From the NCBI GenBank assembly GCA_023255415.1, contig JALRIN010000044.1, forward strand, positions 1 to 21,168: a DNA stretch of 21,168 bases. The letters are read 5' to 3'. The notes below the pieces were generated by a model, which did not search any database, was not told where the DNA came from, and saw only the letters and a program-made list of their open reading frames with translations. Source of the stretch: Cypionkella sp. Lineage in GTDB: Bacteria > Pseudomonadota > Alphaproteobacteria > Rhodobacterales > Rhodobacteraceae. The number at the start of each line of letters is the position of its first letter. Position 1 is the first letter of the stretch. Of this stretch, positions 7,601 through 15,937 are shown piece by piece. The position numbers and the translations under genes were made by a program.

Positions 7601-8200
7601 TTACATGCGGGCTGCGACGGCTTCCCAATTGACCAGCTTGTCCAAAAAGTTCGACAGGTAAGCCGGACGCTTGTTGCGGAAATCGATGTAGTAGGAATGC
7701 TCCCAAACATCGCAGCCCAGCAAGGCTTTTTGACCAAAGCACAAAGGATTGACGCCGTTTTCGGTCTTGGTGACCTTCAGGCTGCCGTCTTTGTCAACCA
7801 CCAGCCAAGCCCAGCCCGAACCAAACTGGCCAGCACCCGCTGCGGCGAAATCTTCCTTGAACTTTGCGACCGAACCGAAAGCTTCGACCAAAGCGGTCTC
7901 AAGCACGCCTGGCATCGCCTTGCCAGCAGGGCCCATCACTTCCCAAAACAGGTTGTGATTCCAATGCTGCGACGCATTGTTGAAAATACCGTTCTGCGCC
8001 ACAGAGCCCGCAGCATAGGTGCCGGTTACGATCTCTTCCAGCGATTTTGCTTCCCACTCGGTGCCCGCGATCAGCTTATTGCCGTTGTCGACATAGGCCT
8101 TGTGGTGCAGGTCGTGGTGAAATTCCAGCGTTTCGGCGGACATGCCAAGGCCAGCCAAAGCGTCATGAGCATAGGGCAGATCGGGAAGCGTAAAAGCCAT
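7601..8200 (-). CDS. sodB: Superoxide dismutase [Fe]
   Basis: This cytoplasmic enzyme converts superoxide to oxygen and hydrogen peroxide. The 199-residue protein aligns end to end with the Fe/Mn family (MAFTLPDLPYAHDAL at the N-terminus). Metal ligands are visible: His28 (FHHDLHH), His82 (HWNHNLFW), and Asp164 and His168 in DVWEHSYYIDFRN. Gln78 in NNASQHWNH is the position that marks iron-type enzymes; manganese types have Gly there and carry their Gln later. AGGAG (8209-8213) lies upstream of the ATG at suitable spacing. It is monocistronic, with its own terminator and promoter candidate. An inverted repeat just upstream of the -35 box may be a regulator site. Confidence 0.96.
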   Translation of the reverse strand: MAFTLPDLPYAHDALAGLGMSAETLEFHHDLHHKAYVDNGNKLIAGTEWEAKSLEEIVTGTYAAGSVAQNGIFNNASQHWNHNLFWEVMGPAGKAMPGVLETALVEAFGSVAKFKEDFAAAGAGQFGSGWAWLVVDKDGSLKVTKTENGVNPLCFGQKALLGCDVWEHSYYIDFRNKRPAYLSNFLDKLVNWEAVAARM

Positions 8201-8233
8201 CGGAGTATCTCCTGTTCAGATGTGATTTGGCGC

Positions 8234-8263
8234 CAATAACTGCGCATGGACGCCATTGGTCAA
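8234..8263 (-). promoter_or_regulatory. Candidate sodB promoter
   Basis: On the minus strand TTGACC (8258-8263) is followed after 18 bases by TTATTG (8234-8239). The predicted transcript would start about 25-30 bases before the sodB ATG. The -35 box matches five of six consensus bases. Confidence 0.45.
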
Positions 8264-8285
8264 GGGCAGAAAGCGATATCTGCCC
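8264..8285. promoter_or_regulatory. Operator-like inverted repeat upstream of sodB
   Basis: GGGCAGA (8264-8270) and TCTGCCC (8279-8285) form a perfect 7-bp dyad with an 8-base spacer. It abuts the putative -35 box of sodB. The position suits an upstream activator or repressor site. The half-sites do not match a Fur or Irr box that I can name. Confidence 0.35.
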
Positions 8286-8331
8286 GTCATATATAAACCT
8301 ATGCCGCATTTGCGCGGTTACAAGGGGCGGC

Positions 8332-8883
8332 TTAGTCCAGCTCGCTGCCCGCCATCGCCGAATGCGACAACAGCCCCATGACATAAGAGGCAACCGAGCG
8401 AAAGCAGACCAGCGTATAGCCATCGTCCTGCGCCCAAAAGGCAGCTGCCACTTGGGCGGTGCGGGTGCGGCGGATCTCTTTTGGCCCCAGTTTGGCGAAA
8501 TCGACGGGGGCAAGTTTGGCGATCACCTGATCGGCCTTGCCACCCTGCACGCGAAACACCGCCCGCGCGTCCGAGACCACAACCGCCAGATAATGCTCGC
8601 CTTTCAGCGCCTTATCAATCGCAGCCATCGCCGCGCCGGTTTGATCATAGGGCAGCACCAGCAGATATTCATCCGGGCTCATCCAAGCCACTGCGTTATC
8701 ACCTGCAACCTCGATCTGGCGCTGCGCGGGCAGACCAAGCCCCACCGCCGCCTTGACCGCCTTGGCCAGGCCCTTGACATCGGGCTTGGCGCGCAGGGTG
8801 ATCATCCCCAAGGGGCCGATTTCCGAAATTTTGGCAAAGCCGTCAAATGACGCATGGCCCAAAGCACTGACCGGATTAGACAT
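8332..8883 (-). CDS. soxG: Sarcosine oxidase subunit gamma
   Basis: This is the small subunit of heterotetrameric sarcosine oxidase. The 183-residue product shows the family pattern: SFDGFAKISEIGPLGMITLRAK near the start, AWMSPDEYLLVLP in the middle, RAVFRVQGGKADQVIAKLAPVDF and a C-terminal FRSVASYVMGLL segment. The start is the ATG at 8881-8883, within the end of soxA (AATGTCTAA), so translation is probably coupled. An in-frame ATG eight codons earlier would deepen the overlap and is less likely. It is the last gene of soxBDAG. Only a weak hairpin follows its stop, so the transcript end is unclear. Confidence 0.92.
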   Translation of the reverse strand: MSNPVSALGHASFDGFAKISEIGPLGMITLRAKPDVKGLAKAVKAAVGLGLPAQRQIEVAGDNAVAWMSPDEYLLVLPYDQTGAAMAAIDKALKGEHYLAVVVSDARAVFRVQGGKADQVIAKLAPVDFAKLGPKEIRRTRTAQVAAAFWAQDDGYTLVCFRSVASYVMGLLSHSAMAGSELD

Positions 8884-11800
8884 TCGGCTTTTCTCCCTCT
8901 TTGTCATAGAACACCGGATCCACGACGCGCGCTTTCACCCGCCCGCCTGTCACCGTGTTGAACTCGACGATATCGCCTATCCGGTCCAAGCCGCCGTGGA
9001 TCAAGCCCATGGCGATGCCCCGGTTCAAGGTTGGGCTGTGATAGGTCGAGGTGACGCGGCCTTGGGTATTGCCCTGGCCATTGGCATTGCTGCCCGCCGC
9101 CACAATATAGCTACCGTCTGGAATAACCGAGCCGTCCAGCGTCTCAAAGCCCGCCAGTTTCCAGCGATCCGCACTGGCCAAGAACACCCGTTCCTGCCCG
9201 CGCTTGCCCAAGAAATCGGCCTTCTTTTTCGAAATCGCCCAGCCAAGGTTCAAATCTTGCGGAATTACCGTGCCGTCGGTTTCGTCGCCGATCATGATAA
9301 AGCCCTTTTCGGCCCGCATGATGTGCAAAGCCTCGGTGCCATAAGGCATCGCGCCAAACTCGGCGCCCGCCTCATGCAGTTTGTCCCAAAACGCAGCGCC
9401 CATGCTGGCCGGCACAGCGATTTCATAAGACAGCTCGCCCGAAAAGCTGATCCGGTAAACCCGGACAGGAAAGCCGCCCAAGCTGCCGTCCGCCCATGTC
9501 ATAAACGGCAACGACTCTTTCGAGACATCCATCCCGCCCAGTTTTTCCAGCAACTTGCGGGCATTAGGGCCAACAACCGCCACTTGCGCCAATTGCTCGG
9601 TGATATTGGCGGTGTAAACCTTCCAATCCCACCATTCGCATTGCAGCCAATCTTCCATCCAAGCATGGATGCGATCTGCCCCGCCCGAGGTGGTGTGGCA
9701 AAGCCAGGTTTCTTCATCAAGCCGCGCCACAACGCCGTCGTCAGACAAAAAGCCCTGCTCGTTGCACATCAGACCATAGCGGCATTTGCCCACCGGCAGC
9801 GTACTCATCACGCCGGTGTAAAGCATATCCATAAAGCGGCCCGCATCGGGGCCTTTGACGATGATCTTGCCAAGCGTCGAGGCGTCCAAAAGCCCAAGCG
9901 CTGTGCGGGTGTTGTTGACCTCGCGGTGCACAGCCTGCTCGTGGTTTTCACCTGCACGCGGGAAGCAATAGGGCCTGCGCCACAGACCGACCGGCTCCAT
10001 ATAGGCGTGATGGGCCTCGTGCCAGGCATGCATCGGGGTTTTGCGCAAAGGCTGAAAGATCTCGCCGCGCGATTCCCCCGCCAAAGCGCCCAAAGTCACC
10101 GGCACATAGGGCGGGCGGAAAGTGGTGGTTCCAACGCGCGGAATCTCTTCATTCAAAGCCTCAGCAAGCACGGCCAATCCGTTGATATTGCTAAGTTTAC
10201 CCTGATCCGTCGCCATACCCAAAGTGGTATAGCGCTTGGTATGTTCAACGCTTTCATAGCCTTCGCGCACCGCCAGTTGCACGTCCGAGACTTTGACATC
10301 GTTCTGATAATCCAGCCACATTTTGGCCTTAAGCGCAGGGCCCGCGCCCTGCGGCATGATCCAGACCGGCTCCATCGCCTGTTCGATCACCGCATCAGCG
10401 CTGGCCGCCTTGGCCTCGGCCTTCACGCCAACGGCTGCACAGGCCGCCACCGCGCCGCGTGCAGCATCGGCCAAGGCTTCACCCGTCGTCATCGCGCCAT
10501 TGGCAGCGCCCACGGCCACGACCATGGCCAGACCGTCTGCCCCAGTTGGCGGACGCATCACATCAGGGCGGAAGTGCTGATTGAGCTTGTCCCAGACCAG
10601 CTTGCCGCCGCAATGGCTCCACAAATGCACAACCGGAGACCAACCGCCCGACATCGCCACGGCGTCACAAAGAATCTCTTCCAGAACCGCGCCTTCGCCG
10701 GCCTGCGCGCAAAGCTGCACGCCGGTGACCCGCTTGCCGCCCTTGACCTTGGCAATCGCAGTGCCTGTGGCCACCCGAATGCCCAAAGCCCGGGCCTTTT
10801 CCGCCAAAACGCCCGAGACCGTGCTGCGCGCATCGACGATGCAAGGCACCACAAGACCTGCTTCCACCAAGGCAATCGCAGTGCGATAAGCGTCGTCGTT
10901 ATTGGTCACAACTACGGTGCGGTCGCCTGCCGAAACGGCAAAATTCACCAAATATTCGCGCAAAGACCCCGCCAGCATCACGCCGGGGATATCATTGCCC
11001 GCAAAGGACAGCGGCCGTTCGATTGCCCCCGTCGCGGTGACGATTTGCGCCGCGCGAATGCGCCACAAGCGGTGCTTTGGCCGCCCGTCGCCGGGGGTAT
11101 GGTCTGCAACCTTCTCATCGGCCAAGACATAGCCATGGTCATAAACCCCGACACCCGCGCAGCGCAGCCGCAGGGTGACATTCTCCATCGCTTCAAGCTT
11201 TGCCACGGTGGCGTTGATCCATAGATCTGCTGCGGCGCCTTCGATCTGGTCGCCATCAACAGGCGCGCGCCCGCCCCAATGCGGGGTTTGTTCCAGCACG
11301 ATCACCCGCGCACCCGCTTGCCCAGCAATCAATGCTGCTTGCAAACCGGCGATACCGCCGCCCACAACCAGCAGATCGCAAAAGGCATAGGCCTGCTCGT
11401 AGCGGTCCGCATCGCGCTGAGTTGGCGCGCGGCCAAGCCCTGCCGAGGCACGAATGATCGGCTCGAATAGATGCTTCCAGGCCGCACGCGGATACATGAA
11501 GGTTTTATAGTAAAATCCGCCCGGCAAGAACCGCGCCAGCGCGTTGTTCACCACACCCACGTCATAGTCGAGGCTTGGCCAATGGTTTTGGCTGGCAGCC
11601 TCTAGGCCGTCGAAAAGCTCGGTGGTGGTGACGCGCTGATTGGGTTCAAACCGCCCATCACGCCCCAGACCGACCAGGCCGTTTGGCTCTTCCGGCCCTG
11701 CGGCCACAACGCCACGCGGGCGGTGGTATTTGAACGACCGACCCACCAACATCTGGTTATTGGCCAGCAGAGCCGAGGCAAGGCTATCGCCCGCATAGCC

Positions 11801-11884
11801 GCGCATACGCTTGCCGTTAAAGGAAAATTCGGTTGTCGCTGAGCGGTCAATCAACCGCCCGCCCTTGTGAAGCCGAGTGCTCAT
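8876..11884 (-). CDS. soxA: Sarcosine oxidase subunit alpha
   Basis: This is the large subunit of the enzyme that oxidatively demethylates sarcosine to glycine, with hydrogen peroxide and 5,10-methylene-tetrahydrofolate as products. The 1002 residues comprise an N-terminal ferredoxin-like part (EFSFNGKRMRGYAGDSLASALL, then RSFKYHRPRGV), and a dinucleotide-binding domain beginning CDLLVVGGGIAGLQAA (GGGIAG at 175-180). A flavoprotein-like middle region follows (ATGAIERPLSFAGNDIPGVML). The C-terminal third is a GcvT-like tetrahydrofolate-binding domain, with signatures such as LLDASTLGKIIVKGPDA and ISFSGELSYEIAVP. The ATG at 11882-11884 overlaps the soxD stop as ATGA, so it is preferred over an upstream in-frame ATG. 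Length and domain order match known alpha subunits. Dimethylglycine dehydrogenases lack this N-terminal arrangement. Confidence 0.96.
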   Translation of the reverse strand: MSTRLHKGGRLIDRSATTEFSFNGKRMRGYAGDSLASALLANNQMLVGRSFKYHRPRGVVAAGPEEPNGLVGLGRDGRFEPNQRVTTTELFDGLEAASQNHWPSLDYDVGVVNNALARFLPGGFYYKTFMYPRAAWKHLFEPIIRASAGLGRAPTQRDADRYEQAYAFCDLLVVGGGIAGLQAALIAGQAGARVIVLEQTPHWGGRAPVDGDQIEGAAADLWINATVAKLEAMENVTLRLRCAGVGVYDHGYVLADEKVADHTPGDGRPKHRLWRIRAAQIVTATGAIERPLSFAGNDIPGVMLAGSLREYLVNFAVSAGDRTVVVTNNDDAYRTAIALVEAGLVVPCIVDARSTVSGVLAEKARALGIRVATGTAIAKVKGGKRVTGVQLCAQAGEGAVLEEILCDAVAMSGGWSPVVHLWSHCGGKLVWDKLNQHFRPDVMRPPTGADGLAMVVAVGAANGAMTTGEALADAARGAVAACAAVGVKAEAKAASADAVIEQAMEPVWIMPQGAGPALKAKMWLDYQNDVKVSDVQLAVREGYESVEHTKRYTTLGMATDQGKLSNINGLAVLAEALNEEIPRVGTTTFRPPYVPVTLGALAGESRGEIFQPLRKTPMHAWHEAHHAYMEPVGLWRRPYCFPRAGENHEQAVHREVNNTRTALGLLDASTLGKIIVKGPDAGRFMDMLYTGVMSTLPVGKCRYGLMCNEQGFLSDDGVVARLDEETWLCHTTSGGADRIHAWMEDWLQCEWWDWKVYTANITEQLAQVAVVGPNARKLLEKLGGMDVSKESLPFMTWADGSLGGFPVRVYRISFSGELSYEIAVPASMGAAFWDKLHEAGAEFGAMPYGTEALHIMRAEKGFIMIGDETDGTVIPQDLNLGWAISKKKADFLGKRGQERVFLASADRWKLAGFETLDGSVIPDGSYIVAAGSNANGQGNTQGRVTSTYHSPTLNRGIAMGLIHGGLDRIGDIVEFNTVTGGRVKARVVDPVFYDKEGEKPNV

Positions 11885-12204
11885 TTGTAGCCCTTCCACT
11901 CCGGCCGCTTGGCCTTGATCTTGTCTTGCAGCTCGGCCGGTGGGGCCGAGGATTGTGCAGCATAGGTGCCGAACACTTCCAATGTGGCAGTGTCACGTGC
12001 CGCTAAAAACCACTTGCCGCAGCCATAGCTGTGACGCCAGCGTTCAAAATGCACGCCCTTGGGGTTTTTGCGCGCGAACATATAGGCTTCGAATTCTTCA
12101 TCCGAAGAGCCCGGACCAAAGCGTTTCAAATGCGCCTCGTAGCCGGGCGAGAGTTCGGTTTCTTCGGCTTTGACGCCGCAATAGGGGCATTCAAGGATCA
12201 GCAT
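11881..12204 (-). CDS. soxD: Sarcosine oxidase subunit delta
   Basis: This small zinc-binding subunit of heterotetrameric sarcosine oxidase has 107 residues. Cys6 and Cys9 (ECPYCG) with His58 and Cys62 (RWRHSYGCGKWF) are the zinc ligand set known from solved structures of this subunit. Homology begins at the ATG at 12202-12204 (MLILECPYCG), five codons inside the longest frame; GAGG lies eight bases before it. Its stop overlaps the soxA start (ATGA). A 94-base gap with a structured repeat separates it from soxB. Confidence 0.94.
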   Translation of the reverse strand: MLILECPYCGVKAEETELSPGYEAHLKRFGPGSSDEEFEAYMFARKNPKGVHFERWRHSYGCGKWFLAARDTATLEVFGTYAAQSSAPPAELQDKIKAKRPEWKGYK

Positions 12205-12230
12205 GTCGTTGCCTCGCAAGTGTTAAGAGC

Positions 12231-12293
12231 AAGGGGGCGCCGCCCCCAGGCTGCTAAAGCAGCCTCCCCCGGGATATTTAAGCCAAGATGAAA
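12231..12293 (-). repeat. GC-rich double-hairpin intergenic repeat between soxB and soxD
   Basis: Two stems lie side by side: GGGGGC/GCCCCC with a 3-base loop (12233-12247) and GGCTGC/GCAGCC with a 4-base loop (12249-12264). They are followed by CCCCCGGG and an AT-rich tail. Read on the minus strand the block starts TTTCATCTTGGC and runs into ATATCCCGGGGGAGG. From general familiarity this start and the CCCGGGGGAG core recur between genes in Rhodobacterales genomes. No second copy is in this window. Inside an operon, it could act as an RNA stabiliser or partial terminator that sets the SoxB to SoxDAG ratio. Confidence 0.7.
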
Positions 12294-12298
12294 GCCCA

Positions 12299-13546
12299 TC
12301 AATGCGCCACCCCTGCGGCGACGGATTCGTCGATGAACTGGCCTTCTTTGAAGCGCCACATGTTGAAGGCCTCGGCCAGGGGCCCCGGTTCGCCTTTGGC
12401 GACCAGCTCGGCCATTGCCCAGCCAGACCCCGGGATCGCCTTGAAGCCGCCAGTGCCCCAGCCGCAGTTGATAAAGCAATTTCCCAAAGGCGTTTTCGAG
12501 ATGATCGGCGAGCGATCGCCAGTCATATCGACGATGCCGCCCCATTGCCGCAGCATTTTCAGCCGCGAGATCATCGGGAAGGTTTCGATCAGCGCGCGCA
12601 GGGTTTCTTCGATATGATGGAACGAGCCGCGCTGGGTGAAGTTATTGAAGCCGTCGGTGCCGCCACCGATCACCATCTCGCCCTTGTCAGACTGGCTCAT
12701 GTAGCCGTGCACGGTATTGGCCATCACCACCACATCCATACAAGGTTTGATTGGCTCGGAGACCAGCGCCTGCAGCGCCACCGCTTCAACTGGCAGGCGG
12801 AAGCCCGCCATATCCGCGACTTGGCCCGAATGACCCGCCACCACAACGCCGAGTTTTTTGCAGCCGATAAAGCCCTTGGTGGTGTTGATGCCGGTGACAT
12901 TGCCACCTTGCGAAGTAACACCCGTAACCTCGCATTGCTGGATGATGTCCATCCCCATTGCCGAGCAGGCCCGCGCATAGCCCCAAGCCACGGCATCGTG
13001 GCGCGCGGTGCCGCCGCGGGCTTGGTAAAGCGCGCCCAGCACCGGATAGCGCGGCCCGTCGATATTGATGATCGGCACCAATTCCTTGACCCGCTGCGGC
13101 CCGATCCATTCGGTGGCGACACCTTGCAGGGCATTGGCATGGGCTGTGCGTTGATAGCCGCGAATTTCGTGATGGGTCTGTGCCAGCATCAAAAGACCGC
13201 GTGGGCTGAACATCACGTTATAGTTCAGATCCTGCGACATCGTCTCGTAAAGCGAGCGCGCTTTCTCGTAGATCGCAGCAGAGCTGTCTTGCAGGTAGTT
13301 CGAGCGGATGATCGTGGTGTTGCGCCCAGTATTGCCGCCACCAAGCCAGCCCTTTTCGATCACCGCCACATTGGTGATGCCGTAATTCTTGCCCAGGTAA
13401 TAGGCCGTCGCAAGCCCATGGCCACCAGCGCCTATGATGATGACATCATAAGACTTTTTCGGCAGCGGCGAGGCCCATGCCCGCTCCCAGCCCATATGAT
13501 GCGTCATGGCTTCTTTGGCGATAGCGAAAACAGAGTAACGTTTCAT
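12299..13546 (-). CDS. soxB: Sarcosine oxidase subunit beta
   Basis: This flavoprotein subunit carries the sarcosine oxidation site. The 415-residue product starts at the ATG at 13544-13546 (MKRYSVFAIAKEAM), with AGGGGG upstream; the reading frame stays open further upstream but without homology or a ribosome site. A Rossmann dinucleotide motif, DVIIIGAGGHGLATAYYL, lies at about residues 34-51. His183 in GTARHDAVAWGYA is at the position where beta subunits carry covalent FMN (family knowledge, not testable here). The DAO fold continues to a C-terminal GWGTGGFKAIPGSGWAMAEL motif. It is the first gene of soxBDAG and is divergent from ccmI. The 180 bases between the two starts must hold both promoters; I saw no convincing -35/-10 pair there. 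Confidence 0.95.
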   Translation of the reverse strand: MKRYSVFAIAKEAMTHHMGWERAWASPLPKKSYDVIIIGAGGHGLATAYYLGKNYGITNVAVIEKGWLGGGNTGRNTTIIRSNYLQDSSAAIYEKARSLYETMSQDLNYNVMFSPRGLLMLAQTHHEIRGYQRTAHANALQGVATEWIGPQRVKELVPIINIDGPRYPVLGALYQARGGTARHDAVAWGYARACSAMGMDIIQQCEVTGVTSQGGNVTGINTTKGFIGCKKLGVVVAGHSGQVADMAGFRLPVEAVALQALVSEPIKPCMDVVVMANTVHGYMSQSDKGEMVIGGGTDGFNNFTQRGSFHHIEETLRALIETFPMISRLKMLRQWGGIVDMTGDRSPIISKTPLGNCFINCGWGTGGFKAIPGSGWAMAELVAKGEPGPLAEAFNMWRFKEGQFIDESVAAGVAH

Positions 13547-13726
13547 GGGCGGCCCCCTATGGTTTGCTTGCGCGCTTATCTCTTGATTGCTGCTTTTAGC
13601 TCGACATGCCAGCGGCACAATCGGGAAAATTACGACATCCGTCGCAGAATGACGCCTGCGGCGGAATCTCCCCTTTTGCCAGGACGCCAAACCGCCTACA
13701 TCAGGGCAAGACTGAAGGAGCGTGGC

Positions 13727-15235
13727 ATGGACAATTGGCAATTCTGGGCGGCAGCGGCTGCGATCACGGCGGGCATTGCGGCGACGCTGTTGCAAGCCTT
13801 GCGGCGGGGCGATGCGCAGGCCGATGATGGCGCAGCGCTAAAGGTCTATACCGACCAGCTGGCCGAAGTTGACCGCGACCTTGGCCGCAATGTGATCTCG
13901 GCGCCCGAAGCCGAGCGGCTGCGGGTCGAGGTGTCGCGCCGTTTGTTGGACGCCGATCGCGCCTTGCAAAACGCGGCCTCGAAGGGCGGCAAGGGCTCGG
14001 CGCTGCCAGCGGTTTTGCTGATCATAGCGGTGCTGGCTGCCGCAATTTTCGCCTATAACCGCCTTGGCGCGCCGGGCTATGCCGATTTGCCGCTGCAAGC
14101 GCGGCTTGCGATCAGCGACGAGAATTACCGCAACCGCCCCTCGCAAGAGGCCGCCGAAGCGGCAGCCCCTGCCCCCAAGCTGGCGCAAGCCGATCCGCAG
14201 TTCACCGCATTGATGGCGCAGCTGCGCGCCGTGGTCAAAACCCGCCCAGATGATGTGCAAGGTCTGGCACTGCTGGCAAAGAACGAGGCGCAGCTGGGCG
14301 ATTTCATTGCCGCACGCAAAGCCTATCAGCATCTGGTCGAGGTAAAGGGCGACAGTGCCAATCTGGACGACCACCTTGGCCTTGCCCAAACCATGATCGT
14401 GGCGGCAGGCGGTTTTGTCTCGCCAGAGGCGGAAAAGCATCTGATTGTGGTGCTGCAAGCCGACCCTAAAAACGGGCTGGCGCGCTATTTCTCGGGGCTG
14501 ATGTTTGCCCAGATTGGCCGCTTTGACCGCGCCTTTGCGCTATGGCAGCCGCTTTTGGCCGAAGGCCCCGCAGATGCGGTCTGGATCGGCCCTATTCGCG
14601 CAGGCTTGCAAGAGGTCGCCGACCGCGCAGGCATCAAATACCAGCTGCCCGATACGGGGCGTGGTCCGACTGCAGGTGATGTCGCCGCCGCGGGGCAAAT
14701 GTCAGGTGCCGACCGCCAAGCGATGATCCAAGGCATGGTGGCGCAGCTGGAGGACCGTCTGTCGACGGAAGGCGGGCCGGTGGAAGAATGGGTCAAGCTG
14801 ATCAACGCGCTCGGCGTCTTGGGCGAAGCAGATCGCGCCAAAACCGCCACCGATCAGGCCAAAGCCGCCCTGCCCGCCGAAGCGGCCACTTTGGACGCAG
14901 CGCTTGCCGCCGCACTGAAGACCGCTCAGAACCCACCGATGGGCGCGCCCGCAGCCAAGGGCCCCAATGCCGCTGACGTTGCCGCCGCTGCCGATATGGC
15001 GCCAGAAGACCGCCAAGCCATGATCAAAGGCATGGTCGGCCAATTGCAAAGCCGGCTTTACAGCGAAGGCGGCGCGCTGCCCGAATGGCTTAAGCTGATC
15101 AATGCGCTTTCGGTGCTGGGCGAGGCCGATCAGGGGCGCGAGGCATATGGTCGTGCGCAAACCGTGTTCAAAGACGACCCAGCAGCGCTTGAGCAGCTCA
15201 AATCTGCTGCCGTGGCCGCAGGGCTTGCGCAATGA
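13727..15235 (+). CDS. ccmI: Cytochrome c-type biogenesis protein CcmI with a duplicated C-terminal module
   Basis: CcmI acts in system I cytochrome c maturation. It binds apocytochrome c in the periplasm and presents it to the CcmFH heme ligation complex. The 502-residue product has helix 1 (residues 4-22), a cytoplasmic loop (VYTDQLAEVDRDLGRNVIS through EVSRRLLDADRAL), helix 2 (about 93-111), and a periplasmic TPR part (about 150-290). After that a module starting DVAAAGQMSGADRQAMIQGM is followed 99 residues later by a second copy starting DVAAAADMAPEDRQAMIKGM. AAGGAG lies six bases before the ATG at 13727. A much longer open frame upstream is antisense to soxB and is not coding. Its stop overlaps the ruvX start (ATGA). 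No other ccm genes are in the window. Confidence 0.93.
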   Translation: MDNWQFWAAAAAITAGIAATLLQALRRGDAQADDGAALKVYTDQLAEVDRDLGRNVISAPEAERLRVEVSRRLLDADRALQNAASKGGKGSALPAVLLIIAVLAAAIFAYNRLGAPGYADLPLQARLAISDENYRNRPSQEAAEAAAPAPKLAQADPQFTALMAQLRAVVKTRPDDVQGLALLAKNEAQLGDFIAARKAYQHLVEVKGDSANLDDHLGLAQTMIVAAGGFVSPEAEKHLIVVLQADPKNGLARYFSGLMFAQIGRFDRAFALWQPLLAEGPADAVWIGPIRAGLQEVADRAGIKYQLPDTGRGPTAGDVAAAGQMSGADRQAMIQGMVAQLEDRLSTEGGPVEEWVKLINALGVLGEADRAKTATDQAKAALPAEAATLDAALAAALKTAQNPPMGAPAAKGPNAADVAAAADMAPEDRQAMIKGMVGQLQSRLYSEGGALPEWLKLINALSVLGEADQGREAYGRAQTVFKDDPAALEQLKSAAVAAGLAQ

Positions 15236-15711
15236 TCCTGACCGATGTCGCCGAATTTGCCGCCCTGCTAAAACCCAACCGCGCGATCTGCGGGCTGGAT
15301 CTGGGCGATAAGACCATCGGCATCGCGGTCTCGGACCTGCGGCGCAGCGTGGCCACGGCTATTCATACGGTGCGGCGGGTGAAATTCACCCAAGACGCCG
15401 CCGAATTGCTGGCGGTGCTGTCCGAGCGCAACGTCTGCGGCATCATCCTTGGCCTGCCCTTGAATATGGACGGCAGCCCGGGGCCAAGGGTGCAGTCGAC
15501 CCAAGCCTTTGCGCGCAATCTGGAAAAGCTGACACCGCTGCCGATCACCTTTTGGGACGAAAGGCTTTCCACCGTTGCCGCCGAGCGCGCGCTGATCGAG
15601 GCGGATATGTCTCGAATGCGTCGCCGCGAGGTGATAGATCAGGTCGCAGCAGGCTATATTCTGCAAGGTGCCCTCGACCGCCTGAGCTATATGGACAAAG
15701 CCGATGGATGA
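15232..15711 (+). CDS. ruvX: Putative Holliday junction resolvase / pre-16S rRNA nuclease RuvX (YqgF)
   Basis: YqgF-family proteins have an RNase H-like fold. They process the 5' end of 16S rRNA precursor and have been proposed as Holliday junction resolvases. The 159 residues show the family motifs: GLDLGDKTIGIAVSD with the first catalytic Asp, IILGLPLNMDGSPGPR, FWDERLSTVAAERAL with the DERxST motif, and IDQVAAGYILQGALD with a final conserved Asp. The ATG overlaps the ccmI stop and the stop overlaps the DUF1289 gene, so all three are probably cotranslated. The ribosome site lies inside ccmI. Confidence 0.93.
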   Translation: MILTDVAEFAALLKPNRAICGLDLGDKTIGIAVSDLRRSVATAIHTVRRVKFTQDAAELLAVLSERNVCGIILGLPLNMDGSPGPRVQSTQAFARNLEKLTPLPITFWDERLSTVAAERALIEADMSRMRRREVIDQVAAGYILQGALDRLSYMDKADG

Positions 15712-15937
15712 GATCTGGAAACGCGACGAAATCGACAGCCCCTGCGTCAAGCTTTGCGTGGTGCAGCCGCAATCGCGTCTTTGCGTCGGCTGTTTTCGCA
15801 GCATTGACGAGATTTCAGCTTGGTCGCGGATGACACCTGACACCCGCAAAGCCATCATGGCAGAGCTGCCCGCGCGCGCGGGCCAAATCACCCAGCGGCG
15901 CGGCGGGCGCATGGCGCGGCTGGGCCAAGCCGACTAA
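15704..15937 (+). CDS. DUF1289 family small cysteine-motif protein
   Basis: The 77-residue protein contains SPCVKLCVVQPQSRLCVGCFRSIDEISAW, the four-Cys pattern (CxxxC, then CxGC) of DUF1289. Such a set could bind zinc or an Fe-S cluster; the function is not known. A basic tail follows (RRGGRMARLGQAD). The start ATGGATGAG overlaps the end of ruvX by eight bases. The stop TAA overlaps the stop of the convergent photolyase gene. There is no room for a terminator between the two. Confidence 0.87.
   Translation: MDEIWKRDEIDSPCVKLCVVQPQSRLCVGCFRSIDEISAWSRMTPDTRKAIMAELPARAGQITQRRGGRMARLGQAD

Noticed and set aside
8286..8331. Terminator after soxG
   Set aside because: The only hairpin has a 4-bp stem and no T-run, too weak to call.
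8753..11224. Plus-strand open frame of more than 800 codons
   Set aside because: It lies wholly antisense to soxG/soxA, which have complete domain homology. Its translation is rich in Arg, His and Ala without any domain, as expected for the opposite strand of a GC-rich gene.
12302..13726. Long plus-strand N-terminal extension of the ccmI frame
   Set aside because: It is antisense to soxB. CcmI homology, the first membrane helix and the AAGGAG site all point to the start at 13727.
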